Assembly: GCA_965199165.1 (NCBI GenBank) | Contig: OZ240681.1 | Coordinates: 4,650,001-4,714,000, forward strand | Length of the DNA stretch: 64,000 nt | Direction: 5' to 3' | DNA from: LMUY01 sp965199165 | Lineage (GTDB): Bacteria; Pseudomonadota; Alphaproteobacteria; Acetobacterales; Acetobacteraceae | In this document: positions 24,074-32,692 of the stretch, one piece after another | Layout of the letters: each line of letters begins with the position of its first letter | How positions within the stretch are numbered: the first letter of the stretch is position 1 | The notes under the pieces: generated by a model | Databases searched by the model: none | The model's input: only the letters and a program-made list of their open reading frames with translations | What the model was told of the DNA's origin: nothing | Position numbers and translations under genes: made by a program

Positions 24074-25312
24074 ATGATGACGCCGCCGATCGGCTTGCCG
24101 GTCATCAACTTCTTCATGGCCGACGTGGGCGGCGGGATGGGTCCGTTCCTGTCCACCTGGCTGTCGCAGGCGCAGAAATGGCCGCCGGACGAGATCGGCC
24201 TCGTGCTGTCCGCCGGGCTGATCGCGGGCATGCTGATGGCCACGCCCGCGGGCGCACTGATCGATCGCTTCGGACACCCGCGCATGATGCTGTTCGTGAC
24301 CTGCCTGATGATCATGGGCGGCACGCTGGCGATGTTCGTCGTGCACGGCTGGTGGCCGATCCTGGCGGCGCAGATCGTCGTGGCGACGGGCGGCGCGCTC
24401 GGCGGGCCGTCGCTGACGGCGTTGACCATGGCGACGATCGGCAAGGACGGGTTCCCCCGCCAACAGGGCATCAACCAGGCGGCCACGCACACCGGCAACG
24501 TCGTCGCGGCGGCGCTGATCTGGGCGGTCGCCTTCACCATCGGCGACGCGTCGTCCATCGCGGTGCTCGGCCTGATGGCGACGGGCATGCTGGTCGCCCT
24601 GATGTTCTATCCACGCGACGTGATCGACCACACGCGCATGGCCGGGCGCGAGCGCCGCAAGAAGGGGGAGAAGCGCGGCAGCACCCGGGCCCTGCTGCGC
24701 AACAAGCGGCTGCTGGTGGTGATATTCGCGGTGGGCCTGTTCAACTTCGGCAACGCCGCCGTGCTTCCGCTGCTGGGCCAGCGCCTCGCGACGGAGGGCT
24801 CGCACGACGCCACGCAATGGCTCGCCGTGCTGGTGGTGATCGCGCAGGGCGTGATGATCCCGGTGTCCTGGGCGGCCGGGCACCTGGCGGAGAGGATCGG
24901 CCGCCGCATCCTGCTGATCGCGTCCTGCGCCGTGCTGCCGGTCCGCGGGATGCTGGCCGCGCTGTCGCACAACCCGGCGGCGCTGGTCGCCATCGAGGTG
25001 TTGGACGGGATCGGCGCCGGGCTGATCAGCGTCGCCGCGCCGGCGGCCGTGGCGGACCTGACCTATGGCGGCGGCCGGACGCAGACCGCGATGGGCGCCC
25101 TGGGCACCATCCAGTCGCTTGCCTCGGCGTTGTCCGCCTACGCCGCCGGGCTGGTCGTGGTCCATATCGGCTGGACCGCCGCCTATGGCCTGCTGGCGGT
25201 GGTGCCGGTCGCCGGGATCGGGCTGCTGTGCACGATCCACTTGCGCGACGAACATCCCCACCATGGCGCTCAGGGCGGCGAGAAGGCGGCCGCCATCAGC
25301 GCGCGGGTATAG
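24074..25312 (+). CDS. Major facilitator superfamily transporter
   Basis: 412 residues with about twelve transmembrane helices. Loop 2-3 motif GALIDRFGHPRMM; second-half counterpart AGHLAERIGRRILLI. The N-terminus is INFFMADVGGGMGPFLSTWL. The central loop is basic (RERRKKGEKRG). ATG 24074 is immediately followed by ATG 24077. Substrate not identifiable. Its 3' end overlaps the converging yejF gene by 43 bp. Confidence 0.82.
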   Translation: MMTPPIGLPVINFFMADVGGGMGPFLSTWLSQAQKWPPDEIGLVLSAGLIAGMLMATPAGALIDRFGHPRMMLFVTCLMIMGGTLAMFVVHGWWPILAAQIVVATGGALGGPSLTALTMATIGKDGFPRQQGINQAATHTGNVVAAALIWAVAFTIGDASSIAVLGLMATGMLVALMFYPRDVIDHTRMAGRERRKKGEKRGSTRALLRNKRLLVVIFAVGLFNFGNAAVLPLLGQRLATEGSHDATQWLAVLVVIAQGVMIPVSWAAGHLAERIGRRILLIASCAVLPVRGMLAALSHNPAALVAIEVLDGIGAGLISVAAPAAVADLTYGGGRTQTAMGALGTIQSLASALSAYAAGLVVVHIGWTAAYGLLAVVPVAGIGLLCTIHLRDEHPHHGAQGGEKAAAISARV

Positions 25313-26859
25313 GCTTCCCGAGGCGCCGCGAACAGCGCGTCCGCCTCCCCCGCCTCCACCACCCGGCCGGCGCGCAGCACGATCACGCGGTGGGCCAGCG
25401 CCCGCACCACCGCCAGGTCATGGCTGATGAAGAGGTAGGCAAGCCGGTGGCGCGCCTGCAGGTCCCGCAGCAGCGCCACGATCTGCGCCTGCACCGAGCG
25501 GTCGAGCGCCGAAGTCGGCTCGTCCAGCACCAGCAGGCGCGGGTTGAGCACCAGGGCACGGGCGATGGCGATGCGCTGGCGCTGCCCGCCGCTGAACTCA
25601 TGCGGGTAGCGCTCCGCCGCACCGGGTGGCAGCCCGACCTCCGCCAGCGCGGTGGCGACCCGCCCGGCGCGGGCTGCCGCGCTCAGCCGCTCGTGCACGC
25701 GCAGGCCCTCGGCGACGAGCTCGCCCACCGCCATGCGCGGGGAGAGGCTGCCATACGGGTCCTGGAACACGATCTGCATCTGCGCCCGGCGATGCCGCAG
25801 TCGCGCCGGCGACAAAGACAGCAAATCCGCCCCGTCGAACGTCACCCGCCCCGTGGCCTCCGTCAGCCGCAGCAGCGCCAGCCCGATGGTGGACTTGCCG
25901 GACCCGCTTTCGCCCACAAGCCCGACCGTCTCGCCCTGCCGGATGGTGAACGACACGCCGTCGACCGCCCGCAGCGAGGTTGCGGCCCGCCGGAACAGGC
26001 CGCGCCGCGTGATGAAGTCCACGCAGATGTCGGAGGCCTGGGCGAGCACTGGTGCGCTGGCGGGCAGCGCACCGGGGCGTCCCCGCGGCTCCGACTCGAC
26101 GAGCATGCGCGTGTACGGGTGGGTCGGGTTGGCGAACACCTCGGCCGCCGCGCCCTGCTCCACGATGCGGCCATCCTTCATGACGCAGACCCGGTCCGCA
26201 TAGCGCCGCACCACGCCCAGGTCATGGCTGATCAGCAGCAGCGCCAGGCCGCGCTTGGCCTTCTGCGCCGCCAGCAGGTCGAGGATCTGCGCCTGGATCG
26301 TCACGTCCAGCGCCGTGGTCGGCTCGTCGGCGATCAGCAGCGCGGGGTCGTTGGCCAACGCCATGGCGATCATCACCCGCTGCCGCTGCCCGCCGGAAAG
26401 CTGGTGCGGCAGCGCATCCAGCCGCCGCGCCGCGTCGGGGAAGCCGCAGGAGTCGAGCAGCGCCACGACCGCCGCGCGGGCGGGGCGGCGCCTGTGCAGC
26501 GCCATCGCCTCGCCCACCTGGCGGCCGACCCGGTGCAGCGGGTTGAGGCTGGTCATCGGCTCCTGGAACACCATGCCGGCGGTGGCGCCGCGCATGGCGC
26601 GCAGGCGGTCGGGCGACGCCGCCGTCATCTCCGTGCCGTCCAGCCTGACCAGGCCCGTCGCCGCGGCACCCGGCGGCAGCAACCGCAAGACGGCCAGCGC
26701 GGTCAGCGACTTGCCGGACCCGCTCTCCCCCACCAGCGCCACCGTCTCGCTCCGGGCGACGGTGAAGGAGACGCGGTCGACCACGGGCGTGGGGCCGAAC
26801 CGCACCGTCAGGTCTTCGACGGCGAGGATCGTCGTCCCCGGTGCGGCACTGGCCGTCAC
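25270..26859 (-). CDS. yejF: YejF-type ABC transporter ATPase with two nucleotide-binding domains
   Basis: 529 residues, a tandem of two oligopeptide-type ATPase domains. First: GESGSGKSLTALAVLR, LSGGQRQRVMIAMAL and LIADEPTTALDVTIQAQI. Second: GESGSGKSTIGLALL, FSGGQRQRIAIARAL and LVLDEPTSALDRSVQAQI. It powers the YejABEF peptide importer (microcin C uptake in E. coli). GTG 26859 is the start because it overlaps the yejE stop (GTGA) and directly precedes the first domain. Last gene of the operon. Confidence 0.93.
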   Translation of the reverse strand: MTASAAPGTTILAVEDLTVRFGPTPVVDRVSFTVARSETVALVGESGSGKSLTALAVLRLLPPGAAATGLVRLDGTEMTAASPDRLRAMRGATAGMVFQEPMTSLNPLHRVGRQVGEAMALHRRRPARAAVVALLDSCGFPDAARRLDALPHQLSGGQRQRVMIAMALANDPALLIADEPTTALDVTIQAQILDLLAAQKAKRGLALLLISHDLGVVRRYADRVCVMKDGRIVEQGAAAEVFANPTHPYTRMLVESEPRGRPGALPASAPVLAQASDICVDFITRRGLFRRAATSLRAVDGVSFTIRQGETVGLVGESGSGKSTIGLALLRLTEATGRVTFDGADLLSLSPARLRHRRAQMQIVFQDPYGSLSPRMAVGELVAEGLRVHERLSAAARAGRVATALAEVGLPPGAAERYPHEFSGGQRQRIAIARALVLNPRLLVLDEPTSALDRSVQAQIVALLRDLQARHRLAYLFISHDLAVVRALAHRVIVLRAGRVVEAGEADALFAAPREAYTRALMAAAFSPP

Positions 26860-27878
26860 CGCGGCTGCTTTCGGGGGTCGAACGCGTCGCGTACCGCCTC
26901 GCCCACGAAGATCAGCAGGATCAGGATGCCGCCGAGCACGACGAAGGCGGTGATGCCCAGCCACGGCGCCTGCAGGTTGTTCTTGCCCTGGTTGACCAGC
27001 TCACCCAGGGAGGGCGAGCCGGGCGGCAAGCCGAAGCCGAGGAAGTCCAGGCTGGCCAGCACCGTGACCGAGCCGGACAGGGTGAACGGCAGGAAGGTGA
27101 GCGTCGCCACCAGCGCGTTCGGCAGGATGTGGCGCCACATGATCGCGGAGTCGCGCACCCCCATCGCCCGGGCCGCGCGCACGTAGTCCAGGTTGCGCCC
27201 GCGCAGGAACTCCGCCCGCACCACCCCGGTCAGCGCCATCCACGAGAAGGCCAGGAGGAACAGCAGCAGCACCCAGAAGCCGGGCGTGATGACGGAGGCC
27301 AGGATGATCAGCATGAACAGCTGCGGCATGCCGGACCAGATCTCGATGAAGCGCTGGAACAATAGGTCGGTCAGCCCGCCATAGAATCCCTGCACCGCGC
27401 CGGCCATGATGCCGAGGATGGAGGAGATGATCGTCAGGGCGAAGCCGAACAGCACCGAGATGCGGAAGCCGTAGATCACCCGCGCCAGCACGTCGCGCGC
27501 CTGGTCGTCGGTGCCGAGCAGGTTACGCCAGGACGGCGGCGTCGGCGAGGGCGCGGGCAGGTCCTTCACGACGCTGTCGAAGGAGAACGGCACGGCGGGC
27601 CAGATCATCCAACCCTGCGCGTCGATCGCGCGGGCCAGGTCCGGGTCGGTGTAGTCCGCGTCCGTGGGCAGGAAGTCGGGGCCGAACGTGTCCTCGCTGT
27701 AGTCCTGCAGCACGGGGAAGAACCAGTGGCCCTGGAAGCGGATCGCCAGCGGGCGATCATTGGCCACGAACTCGGCCGCCGCGCAGACGAGGAACAGGCC
27801 CAGGAAAATCCAGAGCGACCACCAGCCGCGCCGGTGCGAGCGGAAGATGGCGAGGCGTCGGCGGTTGAGGGGGGTCAT
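26856..27878 (-). CDS. yejE: YejE-type peptide ABC transporter permease
   Basis: 340 residues. An N-terminal transmembrane helix (WWSLWIFLGLFLVCAAAEFV), a periplasmic segment, then LLGTDDQARDVLARVIYGFR, characteristic of DppC/YejE permeases, and the BPD_transp EAA loop as ARAMGVRDSAIMWRHILPNAL. It is the partner of YejB. Unlike the other genes of this operon it does not overlap its upstream neighbour: 97 bp containing an inverted pair of dispersed repeats lie before it. Confidence 0.93.
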   Translation of the reverse strand: MTPLNRRRLAIFRSHRRGWWSLWIFLGLFLVCAAAEFVANDRPLAIRFQGHWFFPVLQDYSEDTFGPDFLPTDADYTDPDLARAIDAQGWMIWPAVPFSFDSVVKDLPAPSPTPPSWRNLLGTDDQARDVLARVIYGFRISVLFGFALTIISSILGIMAGAVQGFYGGLTDLLFQRFIEIWSGMPQLFMLIILASVITPGFWVLLLFLLAFSWMALTGVVRAEFLRGRNLDYVRAARAMGVRDSAIMWRHILPNALVATLTFLPFTLSGSVTVLASLDFLGFGLPPGSPSLGELVNQGKNNLQAPWLGITAFVVLGGILILLIFVGEAVRDAFDPRKQPR

Positions 27879-27887
27879 GGGGTGGCA

Positions 27888-27964
27888 CCCTCACCCCGGC
27901 CCTCTCCCAAGGGGAGAGGGAGAAGGAGCAAGCCCTCTCCCTCCGGGAGAGGGTTGGGTGAGGG
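27888..27964. repeat. Dispersed palindromic repeat, inverted pair (locus B)
   Basis: Two ~32-bp units in opposite orientation: 27888-27920 (CCCTCACCCCGGCCCTCTCC at its start) and 27933-27964 (ending GTTGGGTGAGGG). Each unit contains its own hairpin (CCTCTCCC with GGGAGAGG), and the two units can pair with each other. The pair lies between yejB and yejE, the only junction in that operon without overlapping codons. Confidence 0.9.
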
Positions 27965-27975
27965 CCAACGCACGC

Positions 27976-29055
27976 TCACCCCCGCCGCTCGAAATCGATC
28001 CTTGGATCGACCAGCGTGTACATCACGTCGCCCACGATCTGCAGCAGCAGGCCGATCAGGGTGAACATGTAGAGCGTCCCGAACATGACCGGGTAGTCCC
28101 GCCGGATGGCGCTGTCGAAGCCCAGCAGGCCCAGCCCGTCGAGCGAGAACACGATCTCCACCAGCAACGCCGACGAGAACAGGATGCCGATGAACGCCGC
28201 GGGGAAGCCGGCCACGATCAGCAGCATGGCGTTGCGGAACACGTGGCCGTACAGCACGCGTTGCTCCCCCGCCCCCTTGGCCCGTGCGGTCAGCACGTAT
28301 TGCTTGCCGATCTCGTCCAGGAAGCAGTTCTTGGTCAGGATCGTCAGGCTGGCGAAGCCGCCGGCCACCAGCGCCACCGTCGGCAGCACCATATGCCAGG
28401 CGTAGTCAGCCAGTCGCTGCGGCAGGGGCCAGGCGAAGCTGCCTTCGCTGGCCAGCCCGCGCAACGGGAACCAGTCGACGAACGAGCCGCCGGCGAACAG
28501 CACCACCAGCAGGATGGCGAACAGGAAGCCCGGGATCGCGTAGCCCACCAGCACCGCCGCGCTCGTCGCCACGTCGAACCGGGTGCCGTCGCGCACCGCC
28601 TTGGCGATGCCGAGCGGGATGGACACCAGGTAGATCAGGAGGGTGGACCACAACCCGATCGAGATGCTGACCGGCAAACGCTGCACCACCAGGTGCAGCA
28701 CCGTGTCGTCCCGGAAGAACGAGCGCCCGAAGTCGAAGCGCAGGTAGGCGCCGACCATCTCCAGGTATCGCGTGAGCGGCGGCTTGTCGAAGCCGAACAT
28801 GTGCTGAATCTGCGCCACCGTCTGCGGGTCCAGTCCACGGCGGCCGCGATAGCTGCTGCTCCCGTCGCTCGGCTGCATCACGTCGGAGCCGCCGCCTGTC
28901 AGCCGGCTCATCGTGGCGCCCTGGCCGCGCAGTTCGGCCAGCATCTGCTCCACCGGGCCGCCCGGGGCGAACTGCACGACGGCGAAGTTGATGGTGATGA
29001 TGCCGAACAGGGTCGGGACCACCAGCAGCAGCCGGCGCAGCAGGTAGGCGCCCAT
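27976..29055 (-). CDS. yejB: YejB-type peptide ABC transporter permease
   Basis: 359 residues. N-terminal helix YLLRRLLLVVPTLFGIITIN and the following INFAVVQFAPGGPVEQML are typical of DppB/YejB permeases; RAKGAGEQRVLYGHVFRNAM is the cytoplasmic coupling loop. A long periplasmic insertion (about 45-110) is usual for YejB. ATG 29055 overlaps the yejA stop by 1 bp (TGATG). Confidence 0.94.
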   Translation of the reverse strand: MGAYLLRRLLLVVPTLFGIITINFAVVQFAPGGPVEQMLAELRGQGATMSRLTGGGSDVMQPSDGSSSYRGRRGLDPQTVAQIQHMFGFDKPPLTRYLEMVGAYLRFDFGRSFFRDDTVLHLVVQRLPVSISIGLWSTLLIYLVSIPLGIAKAVRDGTRFDVATSAAVLVGYAIPGFLFAILLVVLFAGGSFVDWFPLRGLASEGSFAWPLPQRLADYAWHMVLPTVALVAGGFASLTILTKNCFLDEIGKQYVLTARAKGAGEQRVLYGHVFRNAMLLIVAGFPAAFIGILFSSALLVEIVFSLDGLGLLGFDSAIRRDYPVMFGTLYMFTLIGLLLQIVGDVMYTLVDPRIDFERRG

Positions 29056-30860
29056 CAGTGGTTGCGCGCGGCGTCCGTGGCCCTGGCCAGCGCCGGGTCG
29101 ACCCACCAGGCGTCGAAATCGAGCCCGGTGCGCACCGGCCTGGCGGGATGGCCGAAGCGGTTCCAGTAGGCGACGTGCGCCTCCTGCAGGTGCCATTGCG
29201 GGACCATGTACCAGCCCCACAGCAACAGCCGGTCGAGCGCATGCGCCGCCGTCACCAGGTCCTCATGCGTCTTGGCGCCGACCACGGCGGCGACCATCGC
29301 GTCCACCGCGGGATCGCAGACGCCGGCGTAGTTGACCGTGCCCGGCAGGGTGGCGCTGCGGCAGCTCCAGAAATCGACCTGCTCGTTGCCCAGCGACTCG
29401 CTCTCGGGCACTTGCGCCACGGCCATGTCGAAATCCAGGTCGTCCATCCGCTTCTGATACTGCGCCGCGTCGATGGTGCGGATACGCGCGTCGATGCCCA
29501 GCCTGCCCAGCCACTGCGCATAGGGCAGCCCTACGCGTTCGAAAGCCGGCTCATCCAGCAGGATCTCGAAGCTCATCTGCTGCCCGGCGGCGTTCACCAT
29601 CTTGCGGTCCTTCACCGTCCAGCCCGCCTCCTTCAGCAGGTCCAGCGCCCGGCGCAGGCCCTCCCGGTTGTTGCCGGAGCCGTCGGTCACCGGGAGGGTG
29701 AACGGGGTGGTAAACAGCTCCGGCGGCAGCTTGGCCCGGAACGGCTCCAGCAGTGCCAGTTCGGCGCCCTGCGGCACGCCGGAGGAGGCGTATTCGCTGT
29801 TGCTGAAGTAGCTCTCCGTGCGGGTGTAGGTGCCGTAAAACAGGTTCTTGTTCATCCACTGGAAGTCGAACACCTCGTCCATCGCCTGCCGCACCCGGCG
29901 GTCGCTGAACACCGCCCGGCGCGTGTTCATCGCGAAGGCCTGCATGCCGGTGGGCAGATGCTGCGGCAGCGACTCCTTCTTCACCAGGCCGTTCGTCACC
30001 GCCGGGAAGTCGTAGGCGGTGGCCCAATTCTTGGCCGAGTTCTCCTGCCGGAAGTCCACTTGGCCCGCCTTGAACGCTTCCAGCGCCACGGTCGGGTCGC
30101 GGAAGTATTCGTAGCGGATGGTGTCGAAGTTGTTCAGCCCGCGCCCGGTCGGCAGGTTGGCGGCCCACCAGTCCGGCACGCGACGGTAGACGATGGTCTG
30201 GCCTGGCTCCACCCGCTCCACCTGATACGGTCCGCTGCCCAGCGGCACGTCCGTCAGGGGCGCCGAGAAGTCGCGGCCCTTCCACCAATGCTCCGGCAAG
30301 ACGGGCACCTCGCCCAGGATCATCGGCAGCTCGCGGTTGTCGGCCGTCTTGAAGTGGAACACCACGGTGCGGTCGGCGGTGGCCTGCACGTCCGCCACGT
30401 CGCCCCAATAGCTGCGATAGAGCGGCCGCCCCTTCTCCCGCAGCGTGTTGAACGACCAGACGACGTCGGAGGCCAGCACCGGCGTGCCGTCGTTGAAGCG
30501 CGCTTCCGGCCGCAACACGAAGGTGACCGAGCGATGGTCCGCCGCCACGTCCACGGACTGCGCGAGGTGCGCGTAGCTCGCCTCTGCCTCGTCCTGGTCC
30601 GGTGCCATCAGCGTGTCCCACACCCGCCCGATGCCGATGGCCGGGCTGCCGCGGACGATGAAGGGGTTGAGGCTGTCGAAGCTGCCGACCGCCGCCAGCG
30701 AGACGGCGCCGCCCTTCGGCGCGTCCGGGTCGGCATCGGGGAAATGCGCGAAGTCCGGCGGGAGCTGAAGCTTGCCCAGCAGCGAAAGCCCATAGGTCGG
30801 CTCGGCCAGTGCGGGTGCGGCCAGGATCATGACGGCGGCGAAGGCGGCGACCAGTCTCAT
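29055..30860 (-). CDS. yejA: YejA-type periplasmic peptide-binding protein
   Basis: 601 residues, extracellular solute-binding family 5. The first ~19 residues form a signal peptide (MRLVAAFAAVMILAAPALA). Then come YGLSLLGKLQLPPDFAHFPD, LNPFIVRG and the characteristic VTFVLRPEARFNDGTPVLASD. The family binds oligopeptides and delivers them to YejBE. It overlaps the HisN-like gene upstream by 4 bp (ATGA) and yejB downstream by 1 bp, so the whole locus is one transcriptional unit. Confidence 0.94.
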   Translation of the reverse strand: MRLVAAFAAVMILAAPALAEPTYGLSLLGKLQLPPDFAHFPDADPDAPKGGAVSLAAVGSFDSLNPFIVRGSPAIGIGRVWDTLMAPDQDEAEASYAHLAQSVDVAADHRSVTFVLRPEARFNDGTPVLASDVVWSFNTLREKGRPLYRSYWGDVADVQATADRTVVFHFKTADNRELPMILGEVPVLPEHWWKGRDFSAPLTDVPLGSGPYQVERVEPGQTIVYRRVPDWWAANLPTGRGLNNFDTIRYEYFRDPTVALEAFKAGQVDFRQENSAKNWATAYDFPAVTNGLVKKESLPQHLPTGMQAFAMNTRRAVFSDRRVRQAMDEVFDFQWMNKNLFYGTYTRTESYFSNSEYASSGVPQGAELALLEPFRAKLPPELFTTPFTLPVTDGSGNNREGLRRALDLLKEAGWTVKDRKMVNAAGQQMSFEILLDEPAFERVGLPYAQWLGRLGIDARIRTIDAAQYQKRMDDLDFDMAVAQVPESESLGNEQVDFWSCRSATLPGTVNYAGVCDPAVDAMVAAVVGAKTHEDLVTAAHALDRLLLWGWYMVPQWHLQEAHVAYWNRFGHPARPVRTGLDFDAWWVDPALARATDAARNH

Positions 30861-31639
30861 GCGATGTCCTTCAAGGCCAGCAGGGCGGCCGGCAACAGGG
30901 CTCCATCTCCCACGGCCAGCACCGTGCCGTCACCATCCGGCCGCAGCGTCCGGCCGGACCAGTCGGTGATGCTGCCGCCGGCACCCGATATCACCGGGAC
31001 CAGGGCGGCCCAGTCCCACAGTTTCAACGTCGCCTCCGCCAGCACGTCGATCTGCCCGAGTGCCAGCAGGCCGTAGGCGTAGCAGTCGCCACCCCAGGAC
31101 ACCCGGCGCACCTGCCCGGCCAGGCGCTGCCAGCGCGGCGCCTCCTCCGGGGTGAAGATGGCGGGCGAGGTGCAACTCAGCTCGGCCTCGGCCAGGCTGC
31201 CGCACCGGCGGCACCCGACCCGCCCGTAGCCGCCGCGGAACCGTGTCGGCCGGCCGGCGACGCCGGTCCATCGCTCCCCGGTGATCGGCTGGTCGACCAG
31301 GCCGACCACCGGCGTGTCGCCGTCCAGCAGCGCCACCAGCGTGCCGAATTGCGGCCGCCCGGTGATGAACGCCCGGGTGCCGTCGATCGGGTCGAGCACC
31401 CAGCGGAACCGTGCGCCCGGGCGCTCTTCCCCCGCCTCCTCGCCCAGGATCGCGTGGTCTGGGAAGCGCTCCCCCAGCAGCGCGCGCATGGCCAACTCGG
31501 CCTGCCGGTCCGCGATGGTGACGGGGCTTTCGTCGCCCTTCAGTTCCGCTGCGGCGCCGGCGCGGAACCAAGGGCGGATGACGGCCCCGGCCGCGTCGGC
31601 CGCCGCTTCCGCCGCGGCGAGGGCGAGATCGAGGTCTAT
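30857..31639 (-). CDS. Inositol-monophosphatase-family phosphatase, HisN-like, with apparent ATA start
   Basis: About 260 residues. Metal-binding motifs of the IMPase superfamily: ILGEEAGEE, WVLDPIDGTRAFITG and LKLWDWAALVPVISGAGG. The closest type I recognise is histidinol-phosphate phosphatase HisN. By homology the protein should begin at ...DLDLALAAAEAAADAAG, but no ATG, GTG or TTG stands there; the codon in place is ATA at 31639-31637, overlapping the TAG stop of the upstream small gene in the -4 geometry common in this genome. The next in-frame ATG is ~60 codons downstream and would remove part of the fold. Confidence 0.82.
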   Translation of the reverse strand: MDLDLALAAAEAAADAAGAVIRPWFRAGAAAELKGDESPVTIADRQAELAMRALLGERFPDHAILGEEAGEERPGARFRWVLDPIDGTRAFITGRPQFGTLVALLDGDTPVVGLVDQPITGERWTGVAGRPTRFRGGYGRVGCRRCGSLAEAELSCTSPAIFTPEEAPRWQRLAGQVRRVSWGGDCYAYGLLALGQIDVLAEATLKLWDWAALVPVISGAGGSITDWSGRTLRPDGDGTVLAVGDGALLPAALLALKDIA

Positions 31640-31863
31640 TTCGCCAGCTGGGGCAGCGGGTTGGGCTGGTCCTGCGAACTGGGCGTGGGCGGCAGCACCC
31701 GGGCGTTCGCCGGCTGCTGGTTGTTGTCGGTCTGCGCCTGCGGCTGGTTCTGGTTGGCCGAGGGCTGGCTGTTCTGCTGGCCGCTCACGCCGGCGCCCGT
31801 CTGCGCCATCGCCGCCCCAGGCAGCGCCGCCAGCGCCACCACGACCATCAGTCTGCCCACCAT
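31636..31863 (-). CDS. Small secreted Gln/Asn/Pro-rich protein, 75 aa
   Basis: An N-terminal signal peptide (MVGRLMVVVALAALPGAAMA with AQ cleavage) is followed by a low-complexity mature part rich in Gln, Asn and Pro. No family recognised. It is the first gene of the unit leading into the HisN-like phosphatase and yejABEF. Its TAG stop overlaps the presumed ATA start of the phosphatase gene. Divergent from kdsB with a 100-bp intergenic region that must carry promoters for both. Confidence 0.6.
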   Translation of the reverse strand: MVGRLMVVVALAALPGAAMAQTGAGVSGQQNSQPSANQNQPQAQTDNNQQPANARVLPPTPSSQDQPNPLPQLAK

Positions 31864-31963
31864 GCCATCGCTCCCTGCCGTTCGGGCGTTTGCGCGCCCG
31901 CCGCCGCATACCTAAGCTGCACGACCCCTTTTGCAAACACGCCTGCCAGCCCGCGAGTGCATC

Positions 31964-32692
31964 GTGACCCCCATCATCGTCATCCCCGCCCGCATGGCGT
32001 CGACCCGCCTGCCCGGCAAGCCGCTGGCCGACATCGCCGGCTTGCCGATGATCGTCCACGTCATGCGCCGGGCGCAGGAGGCCGATATCGGGCCTGTCGC
32101 CATCGCCTGCGCCGAGGCCGAGATCGCCGACGCCGTGCGCAAGGCCGGCGGCACGGCGATCCTGACCGACCCGTCCTTGCCCTCCGGCTCCGACCGGGTG
32201 CACGCAGCACTCGGGGAGCTGGACCCGCAGGCGCGGCACGACGTCGTGGTCAACGTGCAGGGCGACACGCCCACGCTGGACCCGGCCGCGCTGCGCGCCG
32301 TGGTGGGCCCGCTCTCCGACCCGGTGATCGACATCGCGACGCTGGTGGCGCCGATCGAGTCGGAGGAGGAGGCGGCCAACCCCTCCTTCGTGAAGGCCGC
32401 CTGCGTGTTCGAACGGGGGCGCGCGGTGTCGCAGGCGTTGTATTTCTCACGCGCCCGGGTGCCGGCCGGCCCCGGGCCATTGTGGCACCACATCGGCATC
32501 TACGCGTTCCGCCGCCCGGCCCTCGCCCGCTTCGTCGCCCTGCCGGAAAGCCCGCTCGAGCGGCGCGAGAGCCTGGAGCAGCTCCGCGCGCTGGAGGCGG
32601 GCATGCGCATCGCCTGCACCCGGGTGGAGCACGGCCCGTTCGGCGTCGACACCCCGGCGGACCTGGCGCGGGCGCGGGCGATGCTGGCATGA
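31964..32692 (+). CDS. kdsB: KdsB, CMP-Kdo synthetase
   Basis: 242 residues from GTG 31964. 3-deoxy-manno-octulosonate cytidylyltransferase activates Kdo for lipid A glycosylation. Motifs: IVIPARMASTRLPGKPLADI (nucleotide-binding loop), VVNVQGDTPTLDP, and LWHHIGIYAFRRPAL near the Kdo site. Length is typical. It overlaps the prephenate dehydratase gene by 4 bp (ATGA). The other Kdo gene in the window, kdsD, is at 51897. Confidence 0.93.
   Translation: MTPIIVIPARMASTRLPGKPLADIAGLPMIVHVMRRAQEADIGPVAIACAEAEIADAVRKAGGTAILTDPSLPSGSDRVHAALGELDPQARHDVVVNVQGDTPTLDPAALRAVVGPLSDPVIDIATLVAPIESEEEAANPSFVKAACVFERGRAVSQALYFSRARVPAGPGPLWHHIGIYAFRRPALARFVALPESPLERRESLEQLRALEAGMRIACTRVEHGPFGVDTPADLARARAMLA

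Noticed and set aside
24178..27186. A 1002-codon open frame on the + strand across the MFS and yejF genes
   Set aside because: It runs through two well-supported genes in other frames, has shadow composition and no family motif.
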